Positions 7,467 through 17,698 of a stretch of 64,000 nucleotides of DNA are shown piece by piece; position 1 is the first letter of the stretch, and every line of letters starts with the position of its first letter. A program made the position numbers and the translations under genes. Source of the stretch: Massilia sp. YIM B02763 (GTDB lineage: Bacteria > Pseudomonadota > Gammaproteobacteria > Burkholderiales > Burkholderiaceae_D). Location: assembly GCF_030412015.1 (NCBI RefSeq), contig NZ_JASNRD010000009.1, forward strand, positions 124,598-188,597, given 5' to 3'. Under the pieces are notes generated by a model that was not told where the DNA came from, did not search any database, and worked only from the letters and a program-made list of their open reading frames with translations.

Positions 7467-8081
7467 TTACGCGGACGGCGGCGCGGTGTCCTTGAACGAG
7501 GGGCGTTCGGACAGCTTGTCGAACAGGCGCGCCAGGTTCGGATAATCGCCGCGCCAGTCGATCTCGGGGAAGCGGAAGGCGAGCCAGCCCAGCGTGCAGC
7601 CGACGGCGACGTCGGCCAGCGTGTAGTGGATGCCCATGCAGTAGGCTTGCTCGCCGAGCTGCTCGGACAGTTGCTTCAAGCCGGCATGGACCTTGCCCAT
7701 CTGGCGGTCGATCCAGGCCTGGCTCTGCTGGCCGGCCGGCCGCCAGGTGCGCTCCAGGAAGGCGGCCACGGCCGCTTCCAGCACGCCGTCGGCCAGCGCT
7801 TCGCGCACCTTGACGTTGGCACGGTCGCGGCTGTTGGCCGGCAGCAGCTTGCAGACGGGGGTCAGCGTGTCGAGGTATTCGGCGATCACGCGCGAATCGT
7901 ACATCGCGCTGCCGTCCTCCATCACGAGGCAGGGCACCTTGCCGAGGGGGTTGAATGCGGAGATGCCGGTTTCCGGCGCCCAGACGTTCTCGAGCTCGAA
8001 CACATAGTCGAGCTTTTTCTCTGCCAGGACGACGCGCGCCTTGCGCACATAGGCACTGGTGAGGGAACCGATGAGTTTCAT
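7467..8081 (-). CDS. Glutathione S-transferase family protein
   Basis: A 204-residue protein with an N-terminal thioredoxin-like domain (MKLIGSLTSAYVRKARVVL, then NPLGKVPCLVMEDGSAMYDSRVIAEYL, with the cis-Pro and the DS glutathione-binding pair) and an all-helical C-terminal domain (YTLADVAVGCTLGWL). The layout resembles the YibF-like subgroup. Probably detoxification or a redox role; substrate unknown. First gene of a pair with the PfkB kinase. Confidence 0.88.
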   Translation of the reverse strand: MKLIGSLTSAYVRKARVVLAEKKLDYVFELENVWAPETGISAFNPLGKVPCLVMEDGSAMYDSRVIAEYLDTLTPVCKLLPANSRDRANVKVREALADGVLEAAVAAFLERTWRPAGQQSQAWIDRQMGKVHAGLKQLSEQLGEQAYCMGIHYTLADVAVGCTLGWLAFRFPEIDWRGDYPNLARLFDKLSERPSFKDTAPPSA

Positions 8082-8115
8082 ACATGCTCAGGTGGTGGGG
8101 TGACTGACAGTATAG

Positions 8116-9609
<1,494 letters not shown>

Positions 9610-9632
9610 TCGCATTGGCAGTGCAGATGAAG

Positions 9633-9658
9633 AACCGGGGCGCGTCCCCGGTTTTTTT
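9633..9658 (+). terminator. Intrinsic terminator of purB
   Basis: AACCGGGG-cgcgt-CCCCGGTT followed by a T7 run, 24 nt after the purB stop. Confidence 0.85.
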
Positions 9659-9673
9659 ATGCCTGCGCCGATA

Positions 9674-9779
9674 CCGTCGCCCCCGCGCAGGCGGGGGCCC
9701 AATTTCTTAGAACGAAGCCGAACAGCATGTAATACGACTTCGGAGCAGAAATTGGGTCCCTGCCTCCGCAGGGACGACG
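9674..9779. repeat. Palindromic repeat family B, copy 2
   Basis: Ends ccgtcgcccccgcgcaggcg and cctgcctccgcagggacgacg are inverted; the inner arms ggcccaatttct and agaaattgggtc also pair, giving a long imperfect hairpin. Unlike most copies it lies between two genes in the same direction. Confidence 0.8.
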
Positions 9780-9983
9780 AGCGAGACTGCCGACTGTTCC
9801 ATTCGCTGAACAATGTTATCCGTCCAGATGGCTTCCTGCCGATATTTGGAACCGCTAAAGTGTCCGTATTGCATTTCCTTTCGAGACGGCAAATCATGTT
9901 AGTGTCTTGAAGGAAATTCCAGCGCCTTTCAATGCCTGAAAACATTGGTAATATTTACGCCAGTCGACCTACGGAGCCGCAGC

Positions 9984-10523
9984 ATGCAGCAGCGTTACAC
10001 GAAGACCGCCATCGCCCTCCACTGGCTGATCGCCATCCTGATCATCGGCGCGTTCACGCTGGGCCTGGTCATGACGAACATCCCCGGCTTCTCGATGACC
10101 AAGCTGAAGTATTTTGCCTGGCACAAGTGGGCCGGCGTGACCGTGCTGCTGCTGGCCGCGCTGCGCCTGCTGTGGCGCCTGTTCCACCGCCCGCCGGAAC
10201 TGCCGGACGGCATGCCGGCTTGGCAGCGCGGCGCGGCCCACGGCCTGCACCACTTGCTGTACGTGCTGATGTTCGCGGTGCCGGTGTCCGGCTATTTCTA
10301 CACGCTGGCTGCCGGCTTCCCCGTCGTCTACTTCAACCTGTTCCAGCTGCCCGTCCTGATCGAGCGCAACCTGGAGCTGGCGGAAACCCTGAAAGCCGTC
10401 CACTACTGGCTCACCATGTCCATGGCCGCCCTCGTCGTACTGCACGTGGCGGCCGCGCTGAAGCACGCCATCATCGACCGCGACGGCACCATGCGCCGCA
10501 TGCTGCCCGGCCGTTCCCTCTGA
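9984..10523 (+). CDS. Cytochrome b561 family protein
   Basis: A 179-residue four-helix inner-membrane b-type cytochrome: helices at roughly residues 10-32 (IALHWLIAILIIGAFTLGLV), 45-65, 80-110 (HHLLYVLMFAVPVSGYFYTLAAGF) and 135-160, with His residues in helices 1, 2, 3 and 4 (LHWL, WHKW, HGLHHLLY, VLHV) as likely haem ligands. It precedes two YceI genes in an operon, a recurrent pairing in proteobacteria. The start is the ATG at 9984, not an upstream in-frame codon. Confidence 0.9.
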   Translation: MQQRYTKTAIALHWLIAILIIGAFTLGLVMTNIPGFSMTKLKYFAWHKWAGVTVLLLAALRLLWRLFHRPPELPDGMPAWQRGAAHGLHHLLYVLMFAVPVSGYFYTLAAGFPVVYFNLFQLPVLIERNLELAETLKAVHYWLTMSMAALVVLHVAAALKHAIIDRDGTMRRMLPGRSL

Positions 10524-10534
10524 AGGAGAAAACC

Positions 10535-11089
10535 ATGCAACTGAATAAAACCGCCGTCGCCGCCATCCTCGCAGGCACCGTCCTGGCCGCGAGCGCCGCC
10601 CCGCTCAAGACCGACGTCGCCCACAGCAGCGTCACCGCCACGTTCAAGCAGATGAACGTGCCGGTCGAATCGCCGTTCAAGAAATTCACGGCCGCCATCG
10701 ACTACGACGCGGCGCATCCGGAAAAAGCCACGGCGCGCGTCGACATCGACACGGCCAGCTTCGACATCGGCTCGGCCGACTACAACAAGGAAATCGCCAA
10801 GAAGGAATGGTTCAACTCGGCCCAGTTCCCGAAGGCGACCTTCGTGTCGACCGCGATCAAGCCGGCCGCCGCCGGCAAGCTGAACGTCACGGGCAACCTG
10901 ACGATCAAGGGCAAGACCGCGCCCGTCTCCTTCCCCTTGAACGTCAAGGCGGAAGGCGGCAAGCAGGTATTCGAAGGCCAGCTGCCGATCAAGCGGCTGA
11001 CCTACAACATCGGCGAAGGCGAGTGGAAGGACACGAGCATGGTCGCCGACGAGGTCGTCATCAAGTTCCGCGTCGCCGCGGCGCAGTAA
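10535..11089 (+). CDS. YceI family periplasmic protein (first copy)
   Basis: A 184-residue protein with a signal peptide (residues 1-21, ending ASAAP) and a YceI lipocalin-like barrel: DVAHSSVTATFKQMNVPVESPFKKF, KEWFNSAQFPKATFVST, GNLTIKGKTAPVSFPL, TYNIGEGEWKDTSMVADEVVIKF. YceI barrels bind isoprenoid or amphiphilic ligands in the periplasm. AAGGAG lies directly before the ATG at 10535, and the gene follows the cytochrome b561 stop by 11 nt. Confidence 0.92.
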   Translation: MQLNKTAVAAILAGTVLAASAAPLKTDVAHSSVTATFKQMNVPVESPFKKFTAAIDYDAAHPEKATARVDIDTASFDIGSADYNKEIAKKEWFNSAQFPKATFVSTAIKPAAAGKLNVTGNLTIKGKTAPVSFPLNVKAEGGKQVFEGQLPIKRLTYNIGEGEWKDTSMVADEVVIKFRVAAAQ

Positions 11090-11139
11090 GAAATCGCGCA
11101 GTAAGCAGTCACCACCACCTATAAAACAGAGGATCCAAT

Positions 11140-11715
11140 ATGAAACTGAAGCACCTGAGCATGGCCATCCTGGCAGCCGCTTTCGCATCGAGCGCCTTCG
11201 CTGCCGCCGACACCTACAAGATCGACCCGAGCCACACCTACCCGAGCTTCGAAGCCGACCACATGGGCGGCCTGTCGACCTGGCGCGGCAAGTTCGACAA
11301 GACCGACGGCACCATCACCCTGGACCGCGCCGCCAAGTCGGGCACCGTCGACATCACCATCGACACCACCTCGATCGACTTCGGCCACGCCAAGATGAAC
11401 GACCACGCCAAGAGCGCCGAGATCTTCGACACCGCCAAGTACCCGACCGCGACCTACAAGGGCAAGCTGGTGTTCAAGGGCGACGTCCCGACCAGCGTCA
11501 ACGGCGAGCTGACCCTGCACGGCGTGACCAAGCCGGTCACCCTGACCATCAACAAGTTCAAGTGCATCCAGCACCCGATGCTCAAGCGTGAAGTGTGCGG
11601 CGCCGACGCGTCGGCCACCTTCAAGCGCAGCGACTTCGGCGTGAGCTACGGCGATTCGTACGGCTTCAACATGGACGTCAAGCTGGCGATCCAGATCGAA
11701 GCCGTCAAGCAGTAA
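11140..11715 (+). CDS. YceI family periplasmic protein (second copy)
   Basis: A 191-residue paralogue of the preceding gene with its own signal peptide ([22 protein letters not shown]). Core: [39 protein letters not shown] and [21 protein letters not shown]. It has two cysteines ([16 protein letters not shown]) that the first copy lacks, which could form a disulphide. It follows by 50 nt and ends the operon at a strong terminator. Confidence 0.93.
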   Translation: MKLKHLSMAILAAAFASSAFAAADTYKIDPSHTYPSFEADHMGGLSTWRGKFDKTDGTITLDRAAKSGTVDITIDTTSIDFGHAKMNDHAKSAEIFDTAKYPTATYKGKLVFKGDVPTSVNGELTLHGVTKPVTLTINKFKCIQHPMLKREVCGADASATFKRSDFGVSYGDSYGFNMDVKLAIQIEAVKQ

Positions 11716-11738
11716 TCGGCAATCAGCAGCAAATGAAA

Positions 11739-11768
11739 AACCCGGCACCGCAAGGTGCCGGGTTTTTT
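11739..11768 (+). terminator. Intrinsic terminator after the YceI operon
   Basis: AACCCGGCACC-gcaa-GGTGCCGGGTT followed by TTTT, immediately before repeat A2. Confidence 0.9.
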
Positions 11769-11869
11769 GTAGGGTGGACGGGTTTCCCGTCCACGCGTTC
11801 AGGCAACGTCGGCGCTGCCGTAGTGCGAGCGGAGGTTGGACGCGTGGACGGCAAAGCCGTCCACCCTAC
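11769..11869. repeat. Palindromic repeat family A, copy 2
   Basis: GTAGGGTGGACGGGTTTCCC...CACGCGTTC on the left and ggacgcgtggacggcaaagc...ccaccctac on the right, between the convergent YceI operon and the glycine-zipper protein gene. Confidence 0.85.
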
Positions 11870-11896
11870 CCGGCTCACGCAGCCATCACGTGCGGA

Positions 11897-13393
11897 TCAA
11901 CGGCCGTCGCGGTCCGAATCGCCCGGGATGGCGCGCTCGACGCGGTCCCACGCGGCGCGGCTGGCCGACTTGGCCTGCTGCCACGACAGGCGCGAATGGC
12001 CCTTCACGCGATCCCATTCGTCGGCCATGTGCGGCTCGGCCAGGTCGTAGTTCGGGAAGCGGCGGGCATTGTTGTAGCCCAGCGCATAGGCCGGCGAGTA
12101 GTCGTCGTAGGTGTAGCCCGGCGTGTAGTACGGCTGGGTCTGGTAGTTGCCGCGCCAGTAGTTGTCTTCCTCGGTCGGGTTGACCAGGTGGCCGGCACCC
12201 TTGCCCAGCATGCCGCCGGCGATGCCGCCGATGGCCGCGCCGGCCGCCATGCCCACCGGGCCGCCCACGGCACCCACGGCCGCACCGGCAGCCGCGCCGC
12301 CGCCCGCGCCGACGCCGCCGGCCAGATTGTGCTCGTGCAGGTCGTCACCCGCCTTCGGGTTCACGACTTCGGCCGCGCCCTTGCCGGCCATGTCGCCGGC
12401 GATGCCGCCCGCGACCGCACCGGCCACCATGCCGATCGGGCCGCCCACGGCGCCCAGTGCGGCGCCGCCCAGCGCGCCGGCGCCGGCACCCGTACCTTGC
12501 GCCAGGTTATGCTCGTGCAGGCGGTCTTCGGCTTTCGGATTCACCACTTCGCCCGCGCCGCGGCCGGCAGCACCGCCGGCCAGGCCGCCGATCGCGGCAC
12601 CAGCGGCCATGCCGACCGGGCCTGCCACCGCGCCCGCGGCGGCGCCCAGCGCGGCACCGGTGCCGGCGCCCACGCCCTTGGCCATATAGTGTTCGCCGAG
12701 GTCGTCGCCGGCCTTCGGATTCACGACTTCGCCGACGCCCTTGCCGGCCATGCCGCCGGCGATGCCGCCGATCGCGGCGCCCGCCGCCATGCCGATCGGG
12801 CCGGCCGCTGCGCCGATGGCGGCGCCGGTGGCGGCACCTGCGGCGGCGCCGACGCCGGTACCGATCACGTGCGAGCCGCCTTCGTCGTTGAACGCTTTCT
12901 CGATGTGCGGCACGTCTTCGTCGTTGCGCACGTTCACGCCCATCAGGATGCCGCCCTTGCTGATGCCTTCCTCATAGTGCTTGACGCGTTCTTCCGGAAT
13001 GCCGGCGCCGATCAGCGCGCCGATCAGGCCGCCCGTGATGCCGCCCGCGCCGGCGCCGGCCAGCGCTGCCGCCAGCGGACCGGCCACGACCAGGCCCGCA
13101 CCCGGGATCACCAGCGTGGTGCCCAGCGCGGCCACGCCGGCCAGCACCGCGCCGATGGTGCCGCCGATGCCGGCACCGGCAGCGGCGCCTTCGGCGGCCT
13201 TGCTGCCCAACTCGGTCTCGGTATCGTTGAAATGGGTCTTGCGGGTCGAGTCCGACATCATCAGGTTGACGTCGTCCTTGTTGTAGCCGCGGGTGGAGAT
13301 CGTGTTGTAGGCGCGTTCGGCGCTGGCGCGGTCCGGGAACAGGCCGGTGACCATGCGGTTCTGGTTGTTCGTGCGGGTCGTATCGAAGCTCAT
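11897..13393 (-). CDS. Stress-type protein with four 60-residue glycine-zipper repeats
   Basis: A 498-residue protein. Residues 13-55 (MVTGLFPDRASAERAYNTI..., RGYNKDDVNLMMSD) resemble the small N-terminal domain of YflT-like general stress proteins. Residues 66-132 are Gly/Ala-rich and hydrophobic; 133-175 is a second polar segment (IPEERVKHYEEGISKGG). Then four tandem repeats of exactly 60 residues fill about 181-420, aligned by GMAAGAAIGG at 201, 261, 321 and 381 and by EVVNPKAGD-type motifs at 222, 282, 342 and 402. A Tyr-rich tail (YYTPGYTYDDYSPAYALGY) and a basic end follow. No signal peptide. ATG at 13393 has AAAGGA upstream; an upstream in-frame start is unlikely. Glycine zippers suggest membrane or self association; function unknown. 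Confidence 0.8.
   Translation of the reverse strand: MSFDTTRTNNQNRMVTGLFPDRASAERAYNTISTRGYNKDDVNLMMSDSTRKTHFNDTETELGSKAAEGAAAGAGIGGTIGAVLAGVAALGTTLVIPGAGLVVAGPLAAALAGAGAGGITGGLIGALIGAGIPEERVKHYEEGISKGGILMGVNVRNDEDVPHIEKAFNDEGGSHVIGTGVGAAAGAATGAAIGAAAGPIGMAAGAAIGGIAGGMAGKGVGEVVNPKAGDDLGEHYMAKGVGAGTGAALGAAAGAVAGPVGMAAGAAIGGLAGGAAGRGAGEVVNPKAEDRLHEHNLAQGTGAGAGALGGAALGAVGGPIGMVAGAVAGGIAGDMAGKGAAEVVNPKAGDDLHEHNLAGGVGAGGGAAAGAAVGAVGGPVGMAAGAAIGGIAGGMLGKGAGHLVNPTEEDNYWRGNYQTQPYYTPGYTYDDYSPAYALGYNNARRFPNYDLAEPHMADEWDRVKGHSRLSWQQAKSASRAAWDRVERAIPGDSDRDGR
12134..12853 (-). repeat. Four tandem 180-bp coding repeats
   Basis: The four 60-residue glycine-zipper units of the protein at 11897-13393 correspond to 180-bp DNA repeats. 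They share a spine (glycine/alanine zipper, GPxGMxAGAxxGG, GKGxxEVVNPKAxDxLxEH) with no insertion or deletion between copies, which indicates duplication by unequal exchange and purifying selection on unit length. Confidence 0.85.
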
Positions 13394-13732
13394 GATGTGT
13401 CCTTTCAAGGTGGTATGCGCGGAATGCGCACTGCTTGTTGGAAGTGCCCAGTGGGTGCAACGATAGGTCCGCTTACTGCACCGTTTCTGTTCGATGACGC
13501 ACTCATTCCGGGATATTCCGCTCAGCATTAAATGACCGTCGGATCAGCATTGATGCGACACCGAAGCCTGTTCCAATGCACGTCAGGCGGGTCGCAAGAA
13601 CGTCGTTGACGTTTGCGCATCTAACGTTCGTTGCCGCACCGACCCCGGGTCGCGGGCATCCCTAGACTGCACACATGGCCTCGTCAATCAATTGGCCTTG
13701 GTTATGTGTTCCCAACTTGAGGAGGAAGCAAC
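13394..13732. other. Divergent promoter region, glycine-zipper gene / glsB
   Basis: These 339 nt separate the minus-strand glycine-zipper gene from the plus-strand GlsB gene and must contain both promoters. On the plus strand CTAGACT at 13662-13668 resembles a sigma-S -10 element. On the minus strand I see GGAATA and a GTC about 16 nt later (around 13500-13530) but no convincing canonical pair. No gene is supported here. Confidence 0.4.
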
Positions 13733-14002
13733 ATGTTGTTCATTATCTGGATCGTCGTCGGTGGCATTCTGGGCTGGCTCGCCAGCATGGTCATGAAAAC
13801 GGATGCCGAACAAGGCATGATTCTGAACGTCGTGGTCGGTATCGTCGGCGCCTTCCTGGGCGGCTGGCTGCTCTCCCCGCTGTTCGGCACGGGCACCATC
13901 AATTCGGACGACTTCAGCGTCTCGTCGCTGCTGGTCTCGTTCCTGGGTGCCGTCATCCTGCTGGCCATCGTGAACCTGCTGCGTCGCGGCCGCGTTCGTT
14001 AA
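13733..14002 (+). CDS. GlsB/YeaQ/YmgE family stress-response membrane protein
   Basis: An 89-residue hydrophobic protein with three segments (LFIIWIVVGGILGWLASMVM; ILNVVVGIVGAFLGGWLLSPLFG; SLLVSFLGAVILLAIVNLL) and a basic end. GxxxG-type spacing and overall layout match the transglycosylase-associated/GlsB family, usually under general-stress control. A strong GGAGG ribosome site sits 8 nt before the ATG. It is the divergent partner of the glycine-zipper stress protein, which supports a shared stress role. Confidence 0.93.
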   Translation: MLFIIWIVVGGILGWLASMVMKTDAEQGMILNVVVGIVGAFLGGWLLSPLFGTGTINSDDFSVSSLLVSFLGAVILLAIVNLLRRGRVR

Positions 14003-14021
14003 GAACGTGCAGCGCGCTTTC

Positions 14022-14054
14022 TAAAAACCAACGCTCAACGGCGTTGGTTTTTTT
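14022..14054 (+). terminator. Intrinsic terminator after glsB
   Basis: AAAAACCAACG-ctcaacgg-CGTTGGTTTTTTT, symmetrical and possibly bidirectional. Confidence 0.88.
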
Positions 14055-14086
14055 ACGTCCCGAATTTACCTCCCTGAGTCGAACTC

Positions 14087-15364
14087 ATGCGTGTAAAACG
14101 TCCCATGCTCATCGTGATCTCCTGCCTCGCCACGCTGGTGGCCGGCCTGCTCCTGTTGAATTTCGTGCCAGGCGAAAAGAAGATCGAGACGCAGCTCACA
14201 CGCCAGTACGATACGGACGACGCCCAGTTCCGGCGCTCGCTGGGCGTGCTGCTGGGACCGCCCATCGTCGAGGGCAACAAGGTCGACGTGCTGCTCAACG
14301 GCGACCAGATCTTCCCGGCGATGCTCGAGGCGATCCGCGGCGCGAAGAAGACCATCAATTTCGAGACCTATATCTACTGGTCGGAGACGATCGGCCGCGA
14401 ATTCGCCGACGCGCTGGCCGAACGCGCGCGCGCCGGTGTCAAGGTACACCTGCTGCTGGACTGGGTCGGCAGCATGAAGATCGAGGAAGCGTCGCTGAAG
14501 GCGATGCACGACGCCGGCGTCGAGGTGCACCGCTACCACAAGCCCGTGTGGTGGAAGCTGGCGCGCCTGAACAACCGCACGCACCGCAAGATCCTCGTCG
14601 TCGACGGCAAGGTCGGCTTCACGGGGGGCGTCGGCATCGCCGACAAATGGCGCGGCAACGCCCAGGATGCCGACCACTGGCGCGACACCCACTTCCGCGT
14701 CGAAGGCCCCGTGGTCGGCCAGATGCAGGCCGTGTTCAACGACAACTGGACCAAGGCCACTGGCGTCGTGCTGGACGGCGAAGACTACTTCCCGGCCCTG
14801 CCGCCCGTGGGCACCATGCCGGCCCAGATGTTCTCCAGCTCGCCCACGGGCGGCAGCGAGAGCATGCACCTGATGTACCTGATGGCGATCACGGCCGCGC
14901 GCCATTCGATCCACCTGTCGAATTCGTATTTCGTGCCGGACGAACTGGCGGTGAAGGCGCTGGTCGCGGCGGCCAGGCGCGGCGTCGACGTGCGCATCAT
15001 CACGCCCGGCCCCATCATCGATTCCGACGTCGTGCGGGCCGCCTCGCGCGAACGCTGGGGAGAACTGCTGGCCGCCGGCATCAAGATGGCGGAGTACCAG
15101 CCCACGATGTTCCACGTCAAATCGCTGGTCGTCGATTCGCTGCTCGTGTCGGTCGGCTCGACCAACTTCGACAACCGCTCGTTCAGCATCAACGACGAAG
15201 CGAATTTGAACGTGCTCGACCCCGTGTTCGCGAAACAGCAGGAAGCCATCTTCGAGGACGACTGGAAGCGCGCCAAGCCGATCTCGCTGCAGAAGTGGCA
15301 GGACCGCCCGCTGACGGACAAGGCGGCCGGCAAGGTCGCCGACCTGATCGGCGGGCAGCTGTAA
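14087..15364 (+). CDS. Phospholipase D-like cardiolipin synthase (ClsB type)
   Basis: A 425-residue membrane-anchored enzyme with one N-terminal helix (residues 7-27) and two HKD motifs: HRKILVVDGKVGFTGGVG and HVKSLVVDSLLVSVGSTNFDNRS. Paired HKD motifs are the catalytic centres of cardiolipin synthases and related phosphatidyltransferases. The second HKD has S in place of the usual basic neighbour but keeps His, Lys and Asp. It begins 32 nt after the glsB terminator, so it has its own promoter or relies on read-through. Confidence 0.88.
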   Translation: MRVKRPMLIVISCLATLVAGLLLLNFVPGEKKIETQLTRQYDTDDAQFRRSLGVLLGPPIVEGNKVDVLLNGDQIFPAMLEAIRGAKKTINFETYIYWSETIGREFADALAERARAGVKVHLLLDWVGSMKIEEASLKAMHDAGVEVHRYHKPVWWKLARLNNRTHRKILVVDGKVGFTGGVGIADKWRGNAQDADHWRDTHFRVEGPVVGQMQAVFNDNWTKATGVVLDGEDYFPALPPVGTMPAQMFSSSPTGGSESMHLMYLMAITAARHSIHLSNSYFVPDELAVKALVAAARRGVDVRIITPGPIIDSDVVRAASRERWGELLAAGIKMAEYQPTMFHVKSLVVDSLLVSVGSTNFDNRSFSINDEANLNVLDPVFAKQQEAIFEDDWKRAKPISLQKWQDRPLTDKAAGKVADLIGGQL

Positions 15365-15481
15365 GGACGCGGTCCGGGCACGTTAGCGCTCACAAGAAAT
15401 TAGCGGTTGACGCTGGGTCATCGCTTTGTGGATACTGTCGCGGCTCCCCGGAGCCACGACAACACACCATACAGACACGCG

Positions 15482-17641
15482 ATGAAAAAGACTCTCCTTT
15501 CGCTCGCCGTTTTCACGACCTTCGCCGCCCAGGCGGATGAAGGCATGTGGATGCCGCAGCAGCTGCCACAAGTAGCCCAGCAACTGAAAGCCGCCGGCCT
15601 GAAGCTCGATCCGGCTTCCCTGACCAAACTGACCGAATTCCCGATGGGCGCGGTGGTGAGCCTGGGCGGCTGCTCCGCGTCCTTCGTCTCGCCGCAGGGC
15701 CTGGTGATCACCAACCACCACTGCGTCTACAACAGCGTGGCCGTGAACTCGACGCCCGAGCGCGACCTGCTGACCAACGGCTTCCTGGCCAGGACGCTGG
15801 GCGAGGAACTGCCGGCCGCGCCGGGCAGCCGCGTGTTCGTCACCGAGGAAGTCGCCAACGTCAGCGACCGCGTGATCACGCCTGCCGTGGCGAAGATGAA
15901 GGGCAAGGCCCGCGTCGAAGCGATGGAAAAGAACCAGAAGGCGCTGGTGGCCGAGTGCGAGAAGGATGCCGGCTACCGCTGCACCGTGGCCAGCTTCTAC
16001 GGCGGCCTGGAGTTCTACCGCATCAAGCAGCTCGAGATCCGCGACGTGCGCCTCGTCCACGCGCCGCCGTCGGGCGTCGGCAAGTTCGGCGGCGACACCG
16101 ACAACTGGATGTGGCCGCGCCACACGGGCGACTACGGCTTCTACCGCGCCTATGTCAGCAAGGATGGCAAGGCCGCCGACTTCTCCAAGGACAACGTGCC
16201 GTACCAGCCGAAGCACGTGCTGAAGATCGCCAAGGAAGGCGTCAAGGAAAACGACTTCATCATGGTCGTCGGCTACCCGGGCCGCACCAACCGCCATCGC
16301 CTGCCGTCGGAAGTGGCGTTCACCTTCGACTGGAACTACCCGGCCTTCGTGAAGGCATCGGGCGAGACGCTGACCATCATCGAGCGCGAGACCAAGAACG
16401 ACCCGGCCGCCAAGCTGAAATACGCGGGCCAGGTCGCGGGCGTGAACAACTACTACAAGAACCGCAAGGGCATGCTGACCTCGTACGCGGGCAGCGACAT
16501 CCTGGCGCGCAAGACCGCCGAGCATAACGCCCTGAAAGCCTGGGTCAATGCCGACGCCAAGCGCCGTGCCGAATTCGGCGCCGACATCGAGGCCGTCGAG
16601 AAGCTGATCGCCCAGCGCGACGCCGCCACCAAGCGCGAATTCTTCCTGTCCTACGCCACGCCGCGCTTCCTGAACTCGGCGCGCACGCTGTACCGCCTGT
16701 CGAACGAGCGCGCCAAGCCGGATGCCGAGCGCAAGTCGGGCTACCAGGAACGCGACCTGCCGCGCCTGACCTCCGTGATCACGGGCCAGGACCGCACCTA
16801 TGTGGAAAACGTCGACAAGGCGCTGGTGCTGAACTTCCTGAAACAGTACAACGCCCAGCCGGCCAACGAGCATAGCGAAGCCTTCGACGACGCCCTCGGC
16901 ATCAAGCCGGGCATGGACGAAGCGGCCCTGAAGGCCGCGCTGGACAAAGTCTATGCAGGCTCCAAACTGCAGGACAAGGCATTCCGCACCGCGTGGATGA
17001 ACAAGTCGCCGGCCGACTTCAAGGCCAGCGACGACAGCTTCATCAAGGCCGCCGTCGCCATGTACGACGCCGACCGCAAGGACGAAGCGAAGGAAGAGGA
17101 ATTGGCCGGCAACATCCAGAAGGCCTACGCCAGCTACATGAAGGCCAAGATCGCCTACATGAACAGCAAGGGCCAGGCCGTCTACCCGGATGCCAACAGC
17201 ACGCTGCGCGTCACCTTCGGCAACATCAAGGGCCGCGACTACGGTGCCGACGGCACCGGTTCCTGGACCGCCTTCACCACCGTGAAGGGCGTCGTCGCCA
17301 AGGCCACCGGCGAAGGCGAATTCAACGCGCCGCAGAAGCAGCTGGACGCGATCCAGAAGAAGGACTTCGGCCGCTACGTCGATCCGGTCCTGAAGACCGT
17401 GCCGGTGAACTACCTGGCCACGCTGGACATCACCGGCGGCAACTCGGGTTCGGCTGCGCTGAACGACAAGGCCGAGCTGATCGGCCTGGCTTTCGACGGC
17501 ACGCTCGATTCGATCATCTCGGACTGGGACTTCAACCCGCGCGCCACGCGCGACATCCAGGTCGACGTGCGCTACATCCTGTGGAACATGGAGAAGGTCG
17601 ACCATGCGGACAACCTGCTGAAGGAGATGGGCGTCAATTAA
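15482..17641 (+). CDS. S46 family dipeptidyl-peptidase (DPP7/DPP11 type)
   Basis: A 719-residue exported serine peptidase. Signal peptide MKKTLLSLAVFTTFAAQA; catalytic triad visible as LVITNHHCVY (His), GKFGGDTDNWMWPRHTGDYGFYR (Asp) and TGGNSGSAALN (Ser). It removes dipeptides from the N-termini of oligopeptides in the periplasm. After the Ser motif the segment reads LAFDGTLDSI; a Gly at this position is characteristic of DPP7-like enzymes preferring hydrophobic P1 residues, while DPP11 carries Arg. Length and domain order fit the family (about 700-720). ATG at 15482 is chosen because it opens the signal peptide. Confidence 0.9.
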   Translation: MKKTLLSLAVFTTFAAQADEGMWMPQQLPQVAQQLKAAGLKLDPASLTKLTEFPMGAVVSLGGCSASFVSPQGLVITNHHCVYNSVAVNSTPERDLLTNGFLARTLGEELPAAPGSRVFVTEEVANVSDRVITPAVAKMKGKARVEAMEKNQKALVAECEKDAGYRCTVASFYGGLEFYRIKQLEIRDVRLVHAPPSGVGKFGGDTDNWMWPRHTGDYGFYRAYVSKDGKAADFSKDNVPYQPKHVLKIAKEGVKENDFIMVVGYPGRTNRHRLPSEVAFTFDWNYPAFVKASGETLTIIERETKNDPAAKLKYAGQVAGVNNYYKNRKGMLTSYAGSDILARKTAEHNALKAWVNADAKRRAEFGADIEAVEKLIAQRDAATKREFFLSYATPRFLNSARTLYRLSNERAKPDAERKSGYQERDLPRLTSVITGQDRTYVENVDKALVLNFLKQYNAQPANEHSEAFDDALGIKPGMDEAALKAALDKVYAGSKLQDKAFRTAWMNKSPADFKASDDSFIKAAVAMYDADRKDEAKEEELAGNIQKAYASYMKAKIAYMNSKGQAVYPDANSTLRVTFGNIKGRDYGADGTGSWTAFTTVKGVVAKATGEGEFNAPQKQLDAIQKKDFGRYVDPVLKTVPVNYLATLDITGGNSGSAALNDKAELIGLAFDGTLDSIISDWDFNPRATRDIQVDVRYILWNMEKVDHADNLLKEMGVN

Positions 17642-17660
17642 GCGCCCCCGCCCTTTCAAG

Positions 17661-17695
17661 AAGCCACGCCGCCTTCGGGCCGCGTGGCTTTTTTT
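17661..17695 (+). terminator. Intrinsic terminator after the S46 peptidase gene
   Basis: AAGCCACGC-cgccttcgggcc-GCGTGGCTT followed by T7, 20 nt after the stop. It lies between convergent genes and the A-run on the other side could serve the SulP gene as well. Confidence 0.85.
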
Positions 17696-17698
17696 CGT

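Larger units (their letters stand above)
9610..9983. other. Intergenic region purB - cytochrome b561
   Basis: Of these 374 nt, 9633-9658 is the purB terminator and 9674-9779 is repeat B2. The remaining 9780-9983 is noticeably AT-richer than its surroundings and presumably holds the promoter of the cytochrome b561-YceI operon (candidate words such as ggtaatattta near 9947-9957); I see no open frame that I would defend. Confidence 0.5.

Noticed and set aside
12134..12853. CRISPR or intergenic satellite
   Set aside because: The 180-bp repeats are in frame and encode a continuous glycine-zipper protein with compatible codons.
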